Shown: positions 7,204 to 13,761, counted from the stretch's first letter. The stretch: DNA of 15,303 bases from Erysipelotrichaceae bacterium (GCA_017419065.1 JAFOMB010000237.1:1-15303), one strand, 5' to 3'. Made by a program: numbers and translations. Notes: a model not told the origin generated them from the sequence alone.

Positions 7204-7221
7204 TTAGCATAATTATGCTAA
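7204..7221. promoter_or_regulatory. 18-bp palindrome, likely operator of the toxin-antitoxin pair
   Basis: TTAGCATAA followed directly by TTATGCTAA is a perfect palindrome ending 21 bases before the antitoxin ATG. Phd/YefM antitoxins bind such palindromes to repress their own operon, so it is the likely operator. The promoter is not clear: TTGTCA lies at 7179-7184, but no -10 at standard spacing follows; CATAAT and TATGCT both lie inside the palindrome. Confidence 0.6.
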
Positions 7222-7242
7222 GATTTAGGAGGAGGAAGAATC

Positions 7243-7509
7243 ATGGAAAAGATACGTCCTGTGTCAGATCTCAGAAATCACTTTGCGGAGATATCCCGGC
7301 AGGTCCATGAGACGAATGAACCGGTCTTTCTGACGAAGAACGGATTCGGGGATATGGTCGTGCTGAGTATGGAAGCCTATGAGGAAATGCAGTTTCAAAG
7401 CGAGGTCTACTTCAAGCTGAAAGAAGCGGAAAGACAGGCGGAAAGCAGTATGAAGACTTTCTCGTCCAAGGAAGTGCTCAGGGATCTGAAGAATCTGCTT
7501 GATCAGTGA
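7243..7509 (+). CDS. Phd/YefM family antitoxin
   Basis: This 88-residue protein carries the Phd/YefM N-terminal DNA-binding domain: IRPVSDLRNHFAEI, then PVFLTKNGFGDMVVLSMEAYE, the usual pattern of strands and helices. The C-terminal half (about 50-88) is charged and helical, as expected for the segment that wraps around and neutralises the toxin. The ribosome binding site AGGAGGAGG (7227-7235) is the strongest in the window, fitting the need for excess antitoxin. The stop codon TGA (7507-7509) lies one base before the toxin ATG. It probably represses its own operon through the palindrome at 7204-7221. Confidence 0.9.
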   Translation: MEKIRPVSDLRNHFAEISRQVHETNEPVFLTKNGFGDMVVLSMEAYEEMQFQSEVYFKLKEAERQAESSMKTFSSKEVLRDLKNLLDQ

Positions 7510-7510
7510 T

Positions 7511-7822
7511 ATGTATCGGATAGAATATCTGGAAACAGCTCTGCAGGATCTGCGGGAGATCGTCCTGTATATCCGGGATGAGCTGAATGATCCGGAAGCG
7601 GCGAAGCGTCTGGCGGAGAAGATCTTAGCCAAAGGGGAGACGCTGTCTGTGTTTCCCTATGGAAGACCGGTCTATTTTCCAATGAGAAAGCTTTCTCATG
7701 AGTATCGGACGATCTATACAGATCACTACACTCTCTTCTACTGGATAGAGGAAGAAAAGAAGACCGTCTATATCGCCAGAGTCATCTATTCCGGAAGGAA
7801 TATGGCGGGCATTCTGAAATAG
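7511..7822 (+). CDS. RelE/ParE family toxin
   Basis: This 103-residue basic protein has the RelE/ParE fold pattern. MYRIEYLETALQDLREIVLY at the N-terminus is typical of the ParE/RelE branch, followed by a helical hairpin (about 23-42) and the strand-rich end with HEYRTIYTDHYTLFYWIE and VYIARVIYSGRN. A TTG at 7499 would extend the frame by four codons and overlap the antitoxin, but the ATG at 7511 in TGATATG fits re-initiation and the family N-terminus better. No clear ribosome binding site is present, so toxin synthesis probably depends on translation of the antitoxin. RelE members cut ribosome-bound mRNA and ParE members poison gyrase; the sequence alone does not say which applies. Confidence 0.88.
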   Translation: MYRIEYLETALQDLREIVLYIRDELNDPEAAKRLAEKILAKGETLSVFPYGRPVYFPMRKLSHEYRTIYTDHYTLFYWIEEEKKTVYIARVIYSGRNMAGILK

Positions 7823-7841
7823 TCATTCGGAAGGAAAGAAA

Positions 7842-7867
7842 AAGACCTCGTAAGAGGTCTTCGTTTT
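7842..7867. terminator. Bidirectional terminator between the toxin and membrane protein genes
   Basis: An 8-bp stem, AAGACCTC (7842-7849) with GAGGTCTT (7854-7861), closes a GTAA tetraloop. It is followed by CGTTTT on plus and TTTTTC on minus, so it can end both convergent transcripts. Confidence 0.85.
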
Positions 7868-7885
7868 GTGATCGTCTCGTAAAGA

Positions 7886-8596
7886 CTAGTCTTCTGTCGC
7901 AACACCGGTGATCGCGTCACGGGATGCGCAGGTCTTGCATAAGCGGACACGGTTGGCGGCGATGGCCTGTTCCACCGTTCCATAGGTCAGCTGTTCCGAC
8001 TGGTTGAGGTGGGAACAGTCGTCATGGGTGTGATAGACCTTTCCGAAGGTAGACCAGTAGACAGTCTCATCACCTAAGACATCGACAGCCGCTTCCTTCT
8101 GTTCGAGGGAGACCGGGTTCCAGTCATAGGAGGAGACACCTCCTATCAGCATACAGATAACAGCGGCGACGACAGCGATGGTCTTGGTCTTCTTGTCGGC
8201 GTCCTTGTTGATGAGGACCAGGACGACGAACGGGAAGAAGCAGAGTGCCATGGCGATCAGGCCCATGTTGTTCCATAGCCAGAATTTCGTCTTGTTCTTC
8301 TCGGATACCGGATCGATGTGATTGGCCTTCTTCCAGAGCTGGGCACCGACGATGACGAGGATCAGGTCAAGTACCAGGAAGCCGACCAGCTGTACGATCT
8401 GGGAGACGAAGCGCAGGTCGATCTTGCCTAAGAAGACAAAGAGTGCACAGACCTGGAGCGCAAAGGCAGCGACCCAGCACAGGACAGCTCCGATACGGTA
8501 GCCGCCCGCGTTGCCGGTAGGCTTGGCTTCTTTTCTGTTGGAGACAGCAGCAGTATTATCCGCTGCGACGTAGGTTTTCTTTTTTCTTTCAGCCAT
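7886..8596 (-). CDS. Small four-helix membrane protein with a His/Cys-rich tail
   Basis: I do not recognise a named family. The 236-residue protein starts with a basic, polar N-terminus (1-32). Four likely membrane segments follow, near 34-56, 63-86, 106-129 and 138-155, then a soluble tail. The tail (about 178-225) has the pattern VYWSTFGKVYHTHDDCSHL with C220xxC223 later. This recurrent YH...C...L...C..C module in Gram-positive proteins looks like a small metal-binding domain (H189 or H191, C194, C220, C223). By the hydrophobicity pattern alone the tail could be on either face. A strong AAGGAGGA ribosome binding site precedes the ATG, and TATAAT is found at 8638-8643 (minus). folT lies upstream on the same strand with no clear terminator between, so read-through from folT is possible. 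Confidence 0.75.
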   Translation of the reverse strand: MAERKKKTYVAADNTAAVSNRKEAKPTGNAGGYRIGAVLCWVAAFALQVCALFVFLGKIDLRFVSQIVQLVGFLVLDLILVIVGAQLWKKANHIDPVSEKNKTKFWLWNNMGLIAMALCFFPFVVLVLINKDADKKTKTIAVVAAVICMLIGGVSSYDWNPVSLEQKEAAVDVLGDETVYWSTFGKVYHTHDDCSHLNQSEQLTYGTVEQAIAANRVRLCKTCASRDAITGVATED

Positions 8597-8637
8597 ATTG
8601 ATGATTCCTCCTTGAAAATATCCCCTTGTATATATCT

Positions 8638-8660
8638 ATTATAGCTTCTTTTGAAAGAAG
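8638..8660 (-). promoter_or_regulatory. Promoter and inverted repeat upstream of the membrane protein gene
   Basis: A perfect TATAAT lies at 8638-8643 (minus). Directly behind it, where the -10/-35 spacer would be, is the inverted repeat CTTCTT-TTGA-AAGAAG (8645-8660). No T-run follows on the minus strand, so it is not an obvious folT terminator and may be a regulator site. The -35 (TAAGCA, 8661-8666) is weak. Confidence 0.45.
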
Positions 8661-8670
8661 TGCTTACCGA

Positions 8671-9180
8671 TCAGCCGTCAATACGACGAGTGTACTTGTC
8701 GAAAAGAGGCTGGACGAGTTTATAGAAGAACAGGAAGAGCAGGACTTCCACGGGGATGAGCGCGAGATTCTTGACGAGGGATTTGCCCAGATAATAGAGG
8801 TAGCCCCGGCCGTAGAGAAGATAGGACCACAGGGATCCTAAGAGGATGTTTACGAGGATGTTGACAGAAGCTTTGGCTGCCAGGACCCTCTTCCAGTCGA
8901 CCTTCTTATGTAAGAATAACCAGTAGATGGCCATGGAGAGGACAGCAGTCAGCGTATATCCGGCGAAGAAAGGCCCTGTCGGATAGACGAAGAAGGACAC
9001 GAGATCTTCCGTAAGCGCATAGAGAAGAGCCATCGGCAGAGGGTAGTTCGCCGCGATCATCATCGTGATCAGGAAGGTGAAATAGATGCGCAGATTGACG
9101 CCGACAGGGATATAAAAAAAACTGACGACGACGTTGACTGCCAGCAGGATAGCCATGATGGACAACTTCCTAGTATTCAT
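8671..9180 (-). CDS. folT: Folate-specific ECF transporter S component
   Basis: FolT is the membrane substrate-binding subunit that captures folate for uptake with the shared EcfA/EcfA'/EcfT energizing module, which is not in this window. The 169-residue protein has about six membrane helices. It shows the FolT pattern: NLRIYFTFLI near 29-38, a TEDLVSFFVYPTGPFFAGYT stretch at 57-76, and the C-terminal SLVKNLALIPVEVLLFL near 134-150, which in FolT contributes to the binding pocket. Length and layout are normal for an S component. There is no Shine-Dalgarno before the ATG. An extended -10 (TGCTAGAAT) ends 6 bases upstream, which predicts a leaderless mRNA and leaves no room for a folate riboswitch. 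Another S-component specificity cannot be excluded. Confidence 0.85.
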   Translation of the reverse strand: MNTRKLSIMAILLAVNVVVSFFYIPVGVNLRIYFTFLITMMIAANYPLPMALLYALTEDLVSFFVYPTGPFFAGYTLTAVLSMAIYWLFLHKKVDWKRVLAAKASVNILVNILLGSLWSYLLYGRGYLYYLGKSLVKNLALIPVEVLLFLFFYKLVQPLFDKYTRRIDG

Positions 9181-9186
9181 AAAAAC

Positions 9187-9195
9187 ATTCTAGCA
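9187..9195 (-). promoter_or_regulatory. folT extended -10 promoter
   Basis: TGCTAGAAT on the minus strand is an extended -10 (TG-n-TAGAAT). It ends exactly 6 bases (GTTTTT) before the folT ATG, so the expected start of transcription falls on or next to the A of the ATG. The -35 region has no good match. Confidence 0.6.
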
Positions 9196-9200
9196 CATTA

Positions 9201-9209
9201 TGATACAAT
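9201..9209 (+). promoter_or_regulatory. trhP1 operon extended -10 promoter
   Basis: TGATACAAT is an extended -10 (TG-n-TACAAT) ending 6 bases (GGATTT) before the ATG at 9216. It lies back to back with the folT -10, and the two hexamers are only 11 bp apart, so RNA polymerase can occupy only one at a time. There is no recognisable -35 and no Shine-Dalgarno. Confidence 0.6.
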
Positions 9210-9215
9210 GGATTT

Positions 9216-10094
9216 ATGGAATTGCTCGCGGTATTAAAGCAGACAAAGGACTTGGAGAGGATACGCTATTCCGGTTTGGACGGCGTGATCTTCGGGTCTT
9301 CTTTTTGTTTGAAAAACCCTTTATCCATTGCGACATTGAAGAAGGTCTGCGAGTACTGCGACCTCGTTTCCCTGAAGAAATACATCGTCATCGATGCCTT
9401 TGTACCGGAGGAACTCAAGAGCGAACTCTACGTCTATTTCGACATCCTCCTCTCCTGCAAAGTCGACGGTATCTACTTCCATGACTTAGCGGTCTATGAC
9501 GTCGCTTTGAGCTATGGACGTACTGATCTGCTGATCTATGACGGCATGACCATGATGGCCAATTCCCTGGAAGCCTCCTTCTTTTTAAACAAGGGGATCT
9601 CCGGTGTCGTCATCGGCAGGGAACTCTCTTTAGAGGAAGTCACTGAGATGATCGGGACCTTCCCGAATCAGCTGGACATGCAGGTATTCGGCAGATTCCG
9701 TCTCTCCTATTCCAAGAGGGATTTCCTGACGGATTACTTCGAAGAGACCGGACAGCTCTATGATGTCCGCGACAGAGATGATGTCACTCTCATGGAAGAG
9801 ACGAGGAACTATAAGATGCCGGTGATCGAGAATAACTACGGCACCCAGATCTACACCGACTTCATCTTTGAGATGTACCGGGAACTTCCGATACTGGGAC
9901 CGTATCTCAAGCGTGCCATCATCGACTCCGCTTTCATTCCTGAAAAGCTCTATTTCAAGGTACTCCGCGACTATAAGCGTCTGACAAAGGACAATGTCGA
10001 TTTCTTAAGAGAATCACTGTACAACGACTATGCCAACGAGGGTCTCTCCTCGGGTTACCTGTACGAGAAAGTCAATATCACCAAGGTCAAATGA
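9216..10094 (+). CDS. trhP1: U32-family tRNA hydroxylation protein P1 (YrrN/TrhP1-like)
   Basis: In Bacillus, TrhP1 (YrrN) and TrhP2 (YrrO) act together in a prephenate-dependent route to 5-hydroxyuridine at tRNA position 34; older annotation calls them U32 peptidases. This 292-residue protein matches the P1 type. It has a TIM-barrel-like first two thirds with GIYFHDLAVYDVA and DLLIYDGMTMMANS, the conserved VFGRFRLSYSKRDFLTDYF (158-176) and the end GYLYEKVNITKVK. It lacks the cysteine cluster found in P2. It is the first gene of a four-gene operon, and its last four bases overlap the trhP2 start (ATGA). No Shine-Dalgarno precedes the ATG. Family membership is firm; the specific tRNA role is inferred from the adjacent P2 partner. 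Confidence 0.85.
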   Translation: MELLAVLKQTKDLERIRYSGLDGVIFGSSFCLKNPLSIATLKKVCEYCDLVSLKKYIVIDAFVPEELKSELYVYFDILLSCKVDGIYFHDLAVYDVALSYGRTDLLIYDGMTMMANSLEASFFLNKGISGVVIGRELSLEEVTEMIGTFPNQLDMQVFGRFRLSYSKRDFLTDYFEETGQLYDVRDRDDVTLMEETRNYKMPVIENNYGTQIYTDFIFEMYRELPILGPYLKRAIIDSAFIPEKLYFKVLRDYKRLTKDNVDFLRESLYNDYANEGLSSGYLYEKVNITKVK

Positions 10095-11296
10095 AAAAGA
10101 TAGAACTGCTGGCTCCCGCAAAGGACCTGTTCAAAGCGAAGATCGCCATTCTCTATGGGGCTGATGCCGTCTATGTAGGCGGTACGTCTTTTTCGCTGCG
10201 CTCGAGAGCTTCCAACTTCACTCTGGAAGACCTCAAGGAACTCTCCTCTTTTGCGAAAGCGCGTGGAGCCAAGGTCTATGTCACCGTCAATATCGTCTTC
10301 CACAACAGCGATCTGGTAGGACTCAGAGAATATCTTCTGACACTGGAAGCGATCGGGATCGATGCCATCATCGTCTCCTCGCTCTCTGTGGCCTCCTTAT
10401 CCAAACAGATCGCCCCGAATATGGAAGTGCACATCTCCACCCAGCTGTCTGTCCTGAACTCTTCTGCCTGCAAGACCCTTTCTCTGTGGGGTGCGGACAG
10501 GGTCGTACTGGCCAGGGAGGCATCCATGGAGGATATCGCCGCGATCGCGAGAAAGAGCGATCTGCCGTTAGAAGTCTTCATCCACGGCGGCATGTGTTCC
10601 AACTACTCGGGACGCTGCGTCCTCTCCAACCGCATGAGCGGAAGAGATGCCAACAGAGGAGGCTGTGCCCACTGCTGCCGCTGGCGCTACCACGTCTTTG
10701 AAAACAACATCCGCATCTCGGATGATCAGACCCTTCTGACCATGTCTTCCAAGGACCTCCGTGCGAGTGCCTATGTGGAAGATATGATCTATGCCGGTGT
10801 GGCTTCCCTGAAGATCGAAGGACGCATGAAGTCGGAGTACTACATCGCCCAGGTCGTCAGGACCTACCGGAAGATGATCGACGAGATCTATGAAAAGGGC
10901 TCTCTCACCAAGGAAGCTCTGGAATACTACGACAGTGAACTGGCCAAGGCGGAGAACCGTCCGGCCGATGACGGCTTCCTCTCCGGAAAGTGCGGCAGCG
11001 ACAAGCACCTCTACGAAGAGACAGACCACGTCACCCACGAATACGCAGCCTATGTACGGAACTACGATCCGAAGCGTTCCCTGGCTCTCATCGAAGTCAA
11101 GAACCGCTTCTTTGAGGGCGATGAACTGGAAGTCATCTCTCCGAAAGAGACCCGTACCTTCAAGGCTGTCCTCCTGTTCGACGAGAACTGGAAAGAAGTC
11201 ACTTACGCCAATAAGGCGATGCAGCTGCTCTATATGCGTGTCCCGTTTGAAGTCCACAACGGCGACATGATGCGGAAGGCCTCCCATGATCGCTGA
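10091..11296 (+). CDS. trhP2: U32-family tRNA hydroxylation protein P2 (YrrO/TrhP2-like)
   Basis: This 401-residue partner of TrhP1 has the N-terminal ELLAPAKDLFKAKIAILYGADAVY pattern of U32 proteins. It also has the U32 signature EVFIHGGMCSNYSGRC, SGRDANRGGCAHCCRWRY and LKIEGRMKSEYY (240-251). Cysteines C169, C176, C192 and C196 are placed to hold an iron-sulfur cluster. C195 is an extra cysteine where relatives usually have another residue (CAQPCRW becomes CAHCCRW). A C-terminal domain of about 100 residues resembles the beta-barrel extension of the family. It overlaps trhP1 by 4 bases and the next methyltransferase gene by 11, so translation is coupled. The Bacillus methyltransferase trmR, which converts the product to 5-methoxyuridine, is not adjacent. 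Confidence 0.87.
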   Translation: MKKIELLAPAKDLFKAKIAILYGADAVYVGGTSFSLRSRASNFTLEDLKELSSFAKARGAKVYVTVNIVFHNSDLVGLREYLLTLEAIGIDAIIVSSLSVASLSKQIAPNMEVHISTQLSVLNSSACKTLSLWGADRVVLAREASMEDIAAIARKSDLPLEVFIHGGMCSNYSGRCVLSNRMSGRDANRGGCAHCCRWRYHVFENNIRISDDQTLLTMSSKDLRASAYVEDMIYAGVASLKIEGRMKSEYYIAQVVRTYRKMIDEIYEKGSLTKEALEYYDSELAKAENRPADDGFLSGKCGSDKHLYEETDHVTHEYAAYVRNYDPKRSLALIEVKNRFFEGDELEVISPKETRTFKAVLLFDENWKEVTYANKAMQLLYMRVPFEVHNGDMMRKASHDR

Positions 11297-11993
11297 GGGA
11301 GCCATCTCTGTCAAAGCAGCTTTACTGAACGGAAAAAGGGACGTCCATGAGATCTATCTCCGCAGGGGGAAGGATTCCCGGGATGTCCGTTTCATCATGA
11401 AGAAGGCAGCGGAAAAGGGGATCCCGGTCAGGATACTGGAAGAAGGGGATCTTTTTTCTGTGCTGTCCGGGAAGAGCCACGGCGGCATCGGGGCGGAGGT
11501 ATCCGAAAGACGGAACGACGATCTCAAAGAGGGAGATATCCTCTATCTCGATGGGATCGAAGATCCTTTCAACCTCGGCTACATCCTGCGCAGCGCCTGT
11601 GCTTTGGGAGTCGAGAATATCCTCTTAGGAAAAAGAGATTACTCCACGATGGAGATGCAGATCCTGAAGTCTTCCGCCGGTGCCTATGACCAGCTCAATA
11701 TCAGGGTCATGGATGATGAGCTGACCGAGCTGAAGAAGCGGAAGAAGGCGGGCTATACGCTCTATGGCTTATACCGCGGCGATGACTCCAGAGACATCTT
11801 CGATACTGCATTCAAGGAGAATGCCCTGTTTATCTTAGGCGGTGAAAAAAGAGGGATCAAAAAGGAAGTCCTGGATCTCTGCGATGAGACGCTCTTCATC
11901 TCCTACGGCAGTAACTTCCGCAATGCGCTCAATGCGGCAGCGGCTGCCGATGTCGTTCTGACACTGCGCTACAGCCAAAGGAGAGGGAAATGA
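11286..11993 (+). CDS. SpoU/TrmH-family RNA 2'-O-methyltransferase (first copy)
   Basis: The 235-residue protein has the two-part layout of TrmH/RlmB-type SPOUT enzymes. An N-terminal substrate-binding domain (about 1-75) ends in SHGGIGAEV. The knotted S-adenosylmethionine-binding domain follows. Motif 1 is DPFNLGYILRSA with N96 and the catalytic-type R102. Motif 2 is LFILGGEKRGI (181-191). Motif 3 is NFRNALNAAAAADVVL, where the usual SLN is ALN. It would methylate a ribose in rRNA or tRNA; the target cannot be told. The ATG lies 11 bases inside trhP2, with GGAAGG 6 bases upstream as a plausible ribosome binding site. It overlaps the next gene by 4 bases. Confidence 0.85.
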   Translation: MIAEGAISVKAALLNGKRDVHEIYLRRGKDSRDVRFIMKKAAEKGIPVRILEEGDLFSVLSGKSHGGIGAEVSERRNDDLKEGDILYLDGIEDPFNLGYILRSACALGVENILLGKRDYSTMEMQILKSSAGAYDQLNIRVMDDELTELKKRKKAGYTLYGLYRGDDSRDIFDTAFKENALFILGGEKRGIKKEVLDLCDETLFISYGSNFRNALNAAAAADVVLTLRYSQRRGK

Positions 11994-12706
11994 TCACATC
12001 TCTGGATAATAAGAAAGTCAAGGAGTGGACCAAGCTCCATCAGAAGAAATACCGGAAGGAAGAATACCTGCTGATGACAGCGGAAGCCATAGAGGCTGCC
12101 CGGGAACACGGCTATCTGAGGACCCTCATCTACACCGGAGAGCCTCCTTTTGAATACCCGGTCTCCTATGAAGTATCAAAGGAAGTCATGGAGAAGATCA
12201 CGGCCGGAAGGAATGTCCCGTACTGCGCTACCGCTTCTTTGATCAAAGAGAGCGAAGACTGGGGAAAACGCGTCTTCCTGCTCGATCATCTGCAGGATCC
12301 TCTCAATATCGGCAGGATCATGGAGACGGCTCTTCTCTTCGGTTTCGATTCGATCATCCTGTCTGAGGAATGCGCGGATATCACCCATGAAAAAGTCCTG
12401 GAGGAAAGCCGGGGCGCCCTCTATCATCTTCATATCTCCACCGGGGATCTCAGGGAGAAGATCTTCTCTTTGAAGGAGAAGGGATTCCGGGTCTACGCGA
12501 CAGGATTACGGGGTGAAACAAAAGAACTCCATGAAGTCACGGAGTCTGAAAGAATGGCTTTTGTATTGGGAAATGAAGGATCCGGTGTCTCGGAAGAGAT
12601 CATGGATATCGCGGATGAGATCGTCAAGATCGACATGGACAACATCGATTCCCTCAATGTCGCCATGGCCGGATCGATCGTCGCCTACCGCTTCCGCCTT
12701 CTCTAA
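11990..12706 (+). CDS. SpoU/TrmH-family RNA methyltransferase (second copy, altered motif 1)
   Basis: The 238-residue protein resembles YsgA-type SpoU methyltransferases. Its N-terminus ITSLDNKKVKEWTKL is typical (K-x-L..LxxKKxR type), and motif 2 MAFVLGNEGSGV (189-200) and motif 3 IDSLNVAMAGSI (219-230) are intact. Motif 1 reads DPLNIGRIMETALLFG (103-118). The family catalytic Arg, three residues after the conserved G-x-I core, is Glu112 here, with an Arg at 109 instead. It may therefore work differently, depend on a partner or be a non-catalytic RNA binder. It starts in an ATGA overlap with the preceding gene, and its stop overlaps the convergent acyP stop by 4 bases. It ends the RNA-modification operon. 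Confidence 0.83.
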   Translation: MITSLDNKKVKEWTKLHQKKYRKEEYLLMTAEAIEAAREHGYLRTLIYTGEPPFEYPVSYEVSKEVMEKITAGRNVPYCATASLIKESEDWGKRVFLLDHLQDPLNIGRIMETALLFGFDSIILSEECADITHEKVLEESRGALYHLHISTGDLREKIFSLKEKGFRVYATGLRGETKELHEVTESERMAFVLGNEGSGVSEEIMDIADEIVKIDMDNIDSLNVAMAGSIVAYRFRLL

Positions 12707-12966
12707 TAGCGCACAGTAAAATTCTTTTCGTCCTGGATACAGGAGATCTCCTTATACGCATAGTCATAGATCTCCGCAAAGCCCCGCTTCTGCAGGGTCT
12801 TTTTTAAAAACTCATCGACTTTCTCTCCCTGGACTTCTGCCTCGACATTGGCTCCGGCATTTCTCACCCAGCCTGTCAGTCCCAGTTCCCTGGCGATGTG
12901 CAGCAGCTGGAAGCGGAAACCGACACCCTGGACAAGTCCCTGGTAGACGATATGATATCTTTTCAT
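12703..12966 (-). CDS. acyP: Acylphosphatase
   Basis: This 87-residue protein has the normal size of the family that hydrolyses carboxyl-phosphate bonds such as acetyl phosphate. The signature GLVQGVGFR (10-18) supplies the phosphate-binding loop and the catalytic Arg18. GWVRNAGANVEAEVQG contains the catalytic Asn36. The usual Asp-Gly after that Asn (NxxDGxVE) is replaced by AGAN, a minor difference. The C-terminal NFTVRY matches the family end (F-x-x-R-Y). It converges on the second methyltransferase gene; acylphosphatase next to a SpoU methyltransferase is a recurrent arrangement in Bacillota. There is no Shine-Dalgarno; TGAAATAAT ends 6 bases before the ATG, so its mRNA is predicted to be leaderless. 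Confidence 0.93.
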   Translation of the reverse strand: MKRYHIVYQGLVQGVGFRFQLLHIARELGLTGWVRNAGANVEAEVQGEKVDEFLKKTLQKRGFAEIYDYAYKEISCIQDEKNFTVRY

Positions 12967-12972
12967 AAATCT

Positions 12973-12981
12973 ATTATTTCA
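12973..12981 (-). promoter_or_regulatory. acyP extended -10 promoter
   Basis: TGAAATAAT on the minus strand (TG-n-AATAAT) ends 6 bases (AGATTT) before the acyP ATG. A weak -35, TTTAAC (12996-13001), overlaps the nagB -10 on the other strand, so the two divergent promoters interlock. Confidence 0.5.
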
Positions 12982-12994
12982 TTGATTGGAGTTT

Positions 12995-13003
12995 TGTTAA
13001 AAT
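12995..13003 (+). promoter_or_regulatory. nagB extended -10 promoter
   Basis: TGTTAAAAT (TG-n-TAAAAT) predicts a start near 13010 and a leader of about 18 bases carrying the AAAGGAGA ribosome binding site at 13013-13020. That site is 8 bases before the ATG. Unlike its divergent neighbour acyP, nagB is therefore leadered. No clear repressor site is visible. Confidence 0.55.
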
Positions 13004-13027
13004 AAAAATGGCAAAGGAGAATACTAT

Positions 13028-13756
13028 ATGATCGATATCAAAATCGTCAAAGACAAAAAAGAAGTCGCGGAAGAAGCCTTCAAGGTCATGAAGCCGTATC
13101 TGCAGCCGGGAAAAGTTCTCGGTCTGGCTACCGGTTCCAGTCCGTTAGGGATCTATGAACTGATGATCAAAGACCACAAGGAAAACGGCACCAGCTACAA
13201 GGACATCCTGACTTTCAACCTCGATGAATATGTCGGACTGCCGATCACACACCGCGAGTCCTACTACCGTTTCATGCATGACAATCTCTTCAACTACATC
13301 GATATCCCGGAAGAAAACATCCACGTACCGAGCGGTATCGGCGAAGATCTCGACGCACAGTGCGAAGCCTATGAGAAGATGCTGGATGAACATCCTGTCG
13401 ATATCCAGCTGCTGGGACTGGGAAGCGATGGCCACATCGGTTTCAATGAACCGGGGACACCGTTTGACCAGGGTACTCATGTCGGCGATCTGACAGAATC
13501 CACGATCCGTGACAACCAGCGTTTCTTCAACGACCTGGGAGAGACCACACCGACCAGGGCCTGCACGATGGGTCCGGCTTCCATCATGAAGTCCAAGAAG
13601 ATCCTGCTTGTCGCCTATGGCGCCAATAAGGCAGAAGCCGTCAAGGGCATGCTGGAAGGACCGGTCACAGAAGACTGCCCGGCATCCATCCTGCAGAGAC
13701 ATGCCGATGTCACCGTCATCCTCGATGAGGAAGCCGCTTCCTTATTAACGAAGTAA
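13028..13756 (+). CDS. nagB: Glucosamine-6-phosphate deaminase
   Basis: NagB converts glucosamine-6-phosphate to fructose-6-phosphate and ammonia, the step after NagA, so the pair sends amino sugars into glycolysis. The 242-residue product has the length of the shorter Gram-positive NagB form, which lacks the C-terminal allosteric extension of the E. coli enzyme. Visible motifs are the phosphate-binding ATGSSPLGIY (34-43), catalytic Asp66 in FNLDEYVGL, and GLGSDGHIGFNEPG (130-143) with D134, H136 and E141. AAAGGAGA 8 bases before the ATG fixes the start. It is a single-gene unit ended by a hairpin directly after the stop. Confidence 0.97.
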   Translation: MIDIKIVKDKKEVAEEAFKVMKPYLQPGKVLGLATGSSPLGIYELMIKDHKENGTSYKDILTFNLDEYVGLPITHRESYYRFMHDNLFNYIDIPEENIHVPSGIGEDLDAQCEAYEKMLDEHPVDIQLLGLGSDGHIGFNEPGTPFDQGTHVGDLTESTIRDNQRFFNDLGETTPTRACTMGPASIMKSKKILLVAYGANKAEAVKGMLEGPVTEDCPASILQRHADVTVILDEEAASLLTK

Positions 13757-13761
13757 GACAG

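Noticed and set aside
7499..7501. TTG at 7499 as toxin start
   Set aside because: The ATG at 7511 matches the family N-terminus (MYRIEYL) and the coupled TGATATG junction better.
10568..11314. 248-codon minus-strand open frame opposite trhP2
   Set aside because: The trhP2 reading frame carries all U32 motifs. The antisense frame has low-complexity composition rich in V, D and F from complemented codons, and no start signals.
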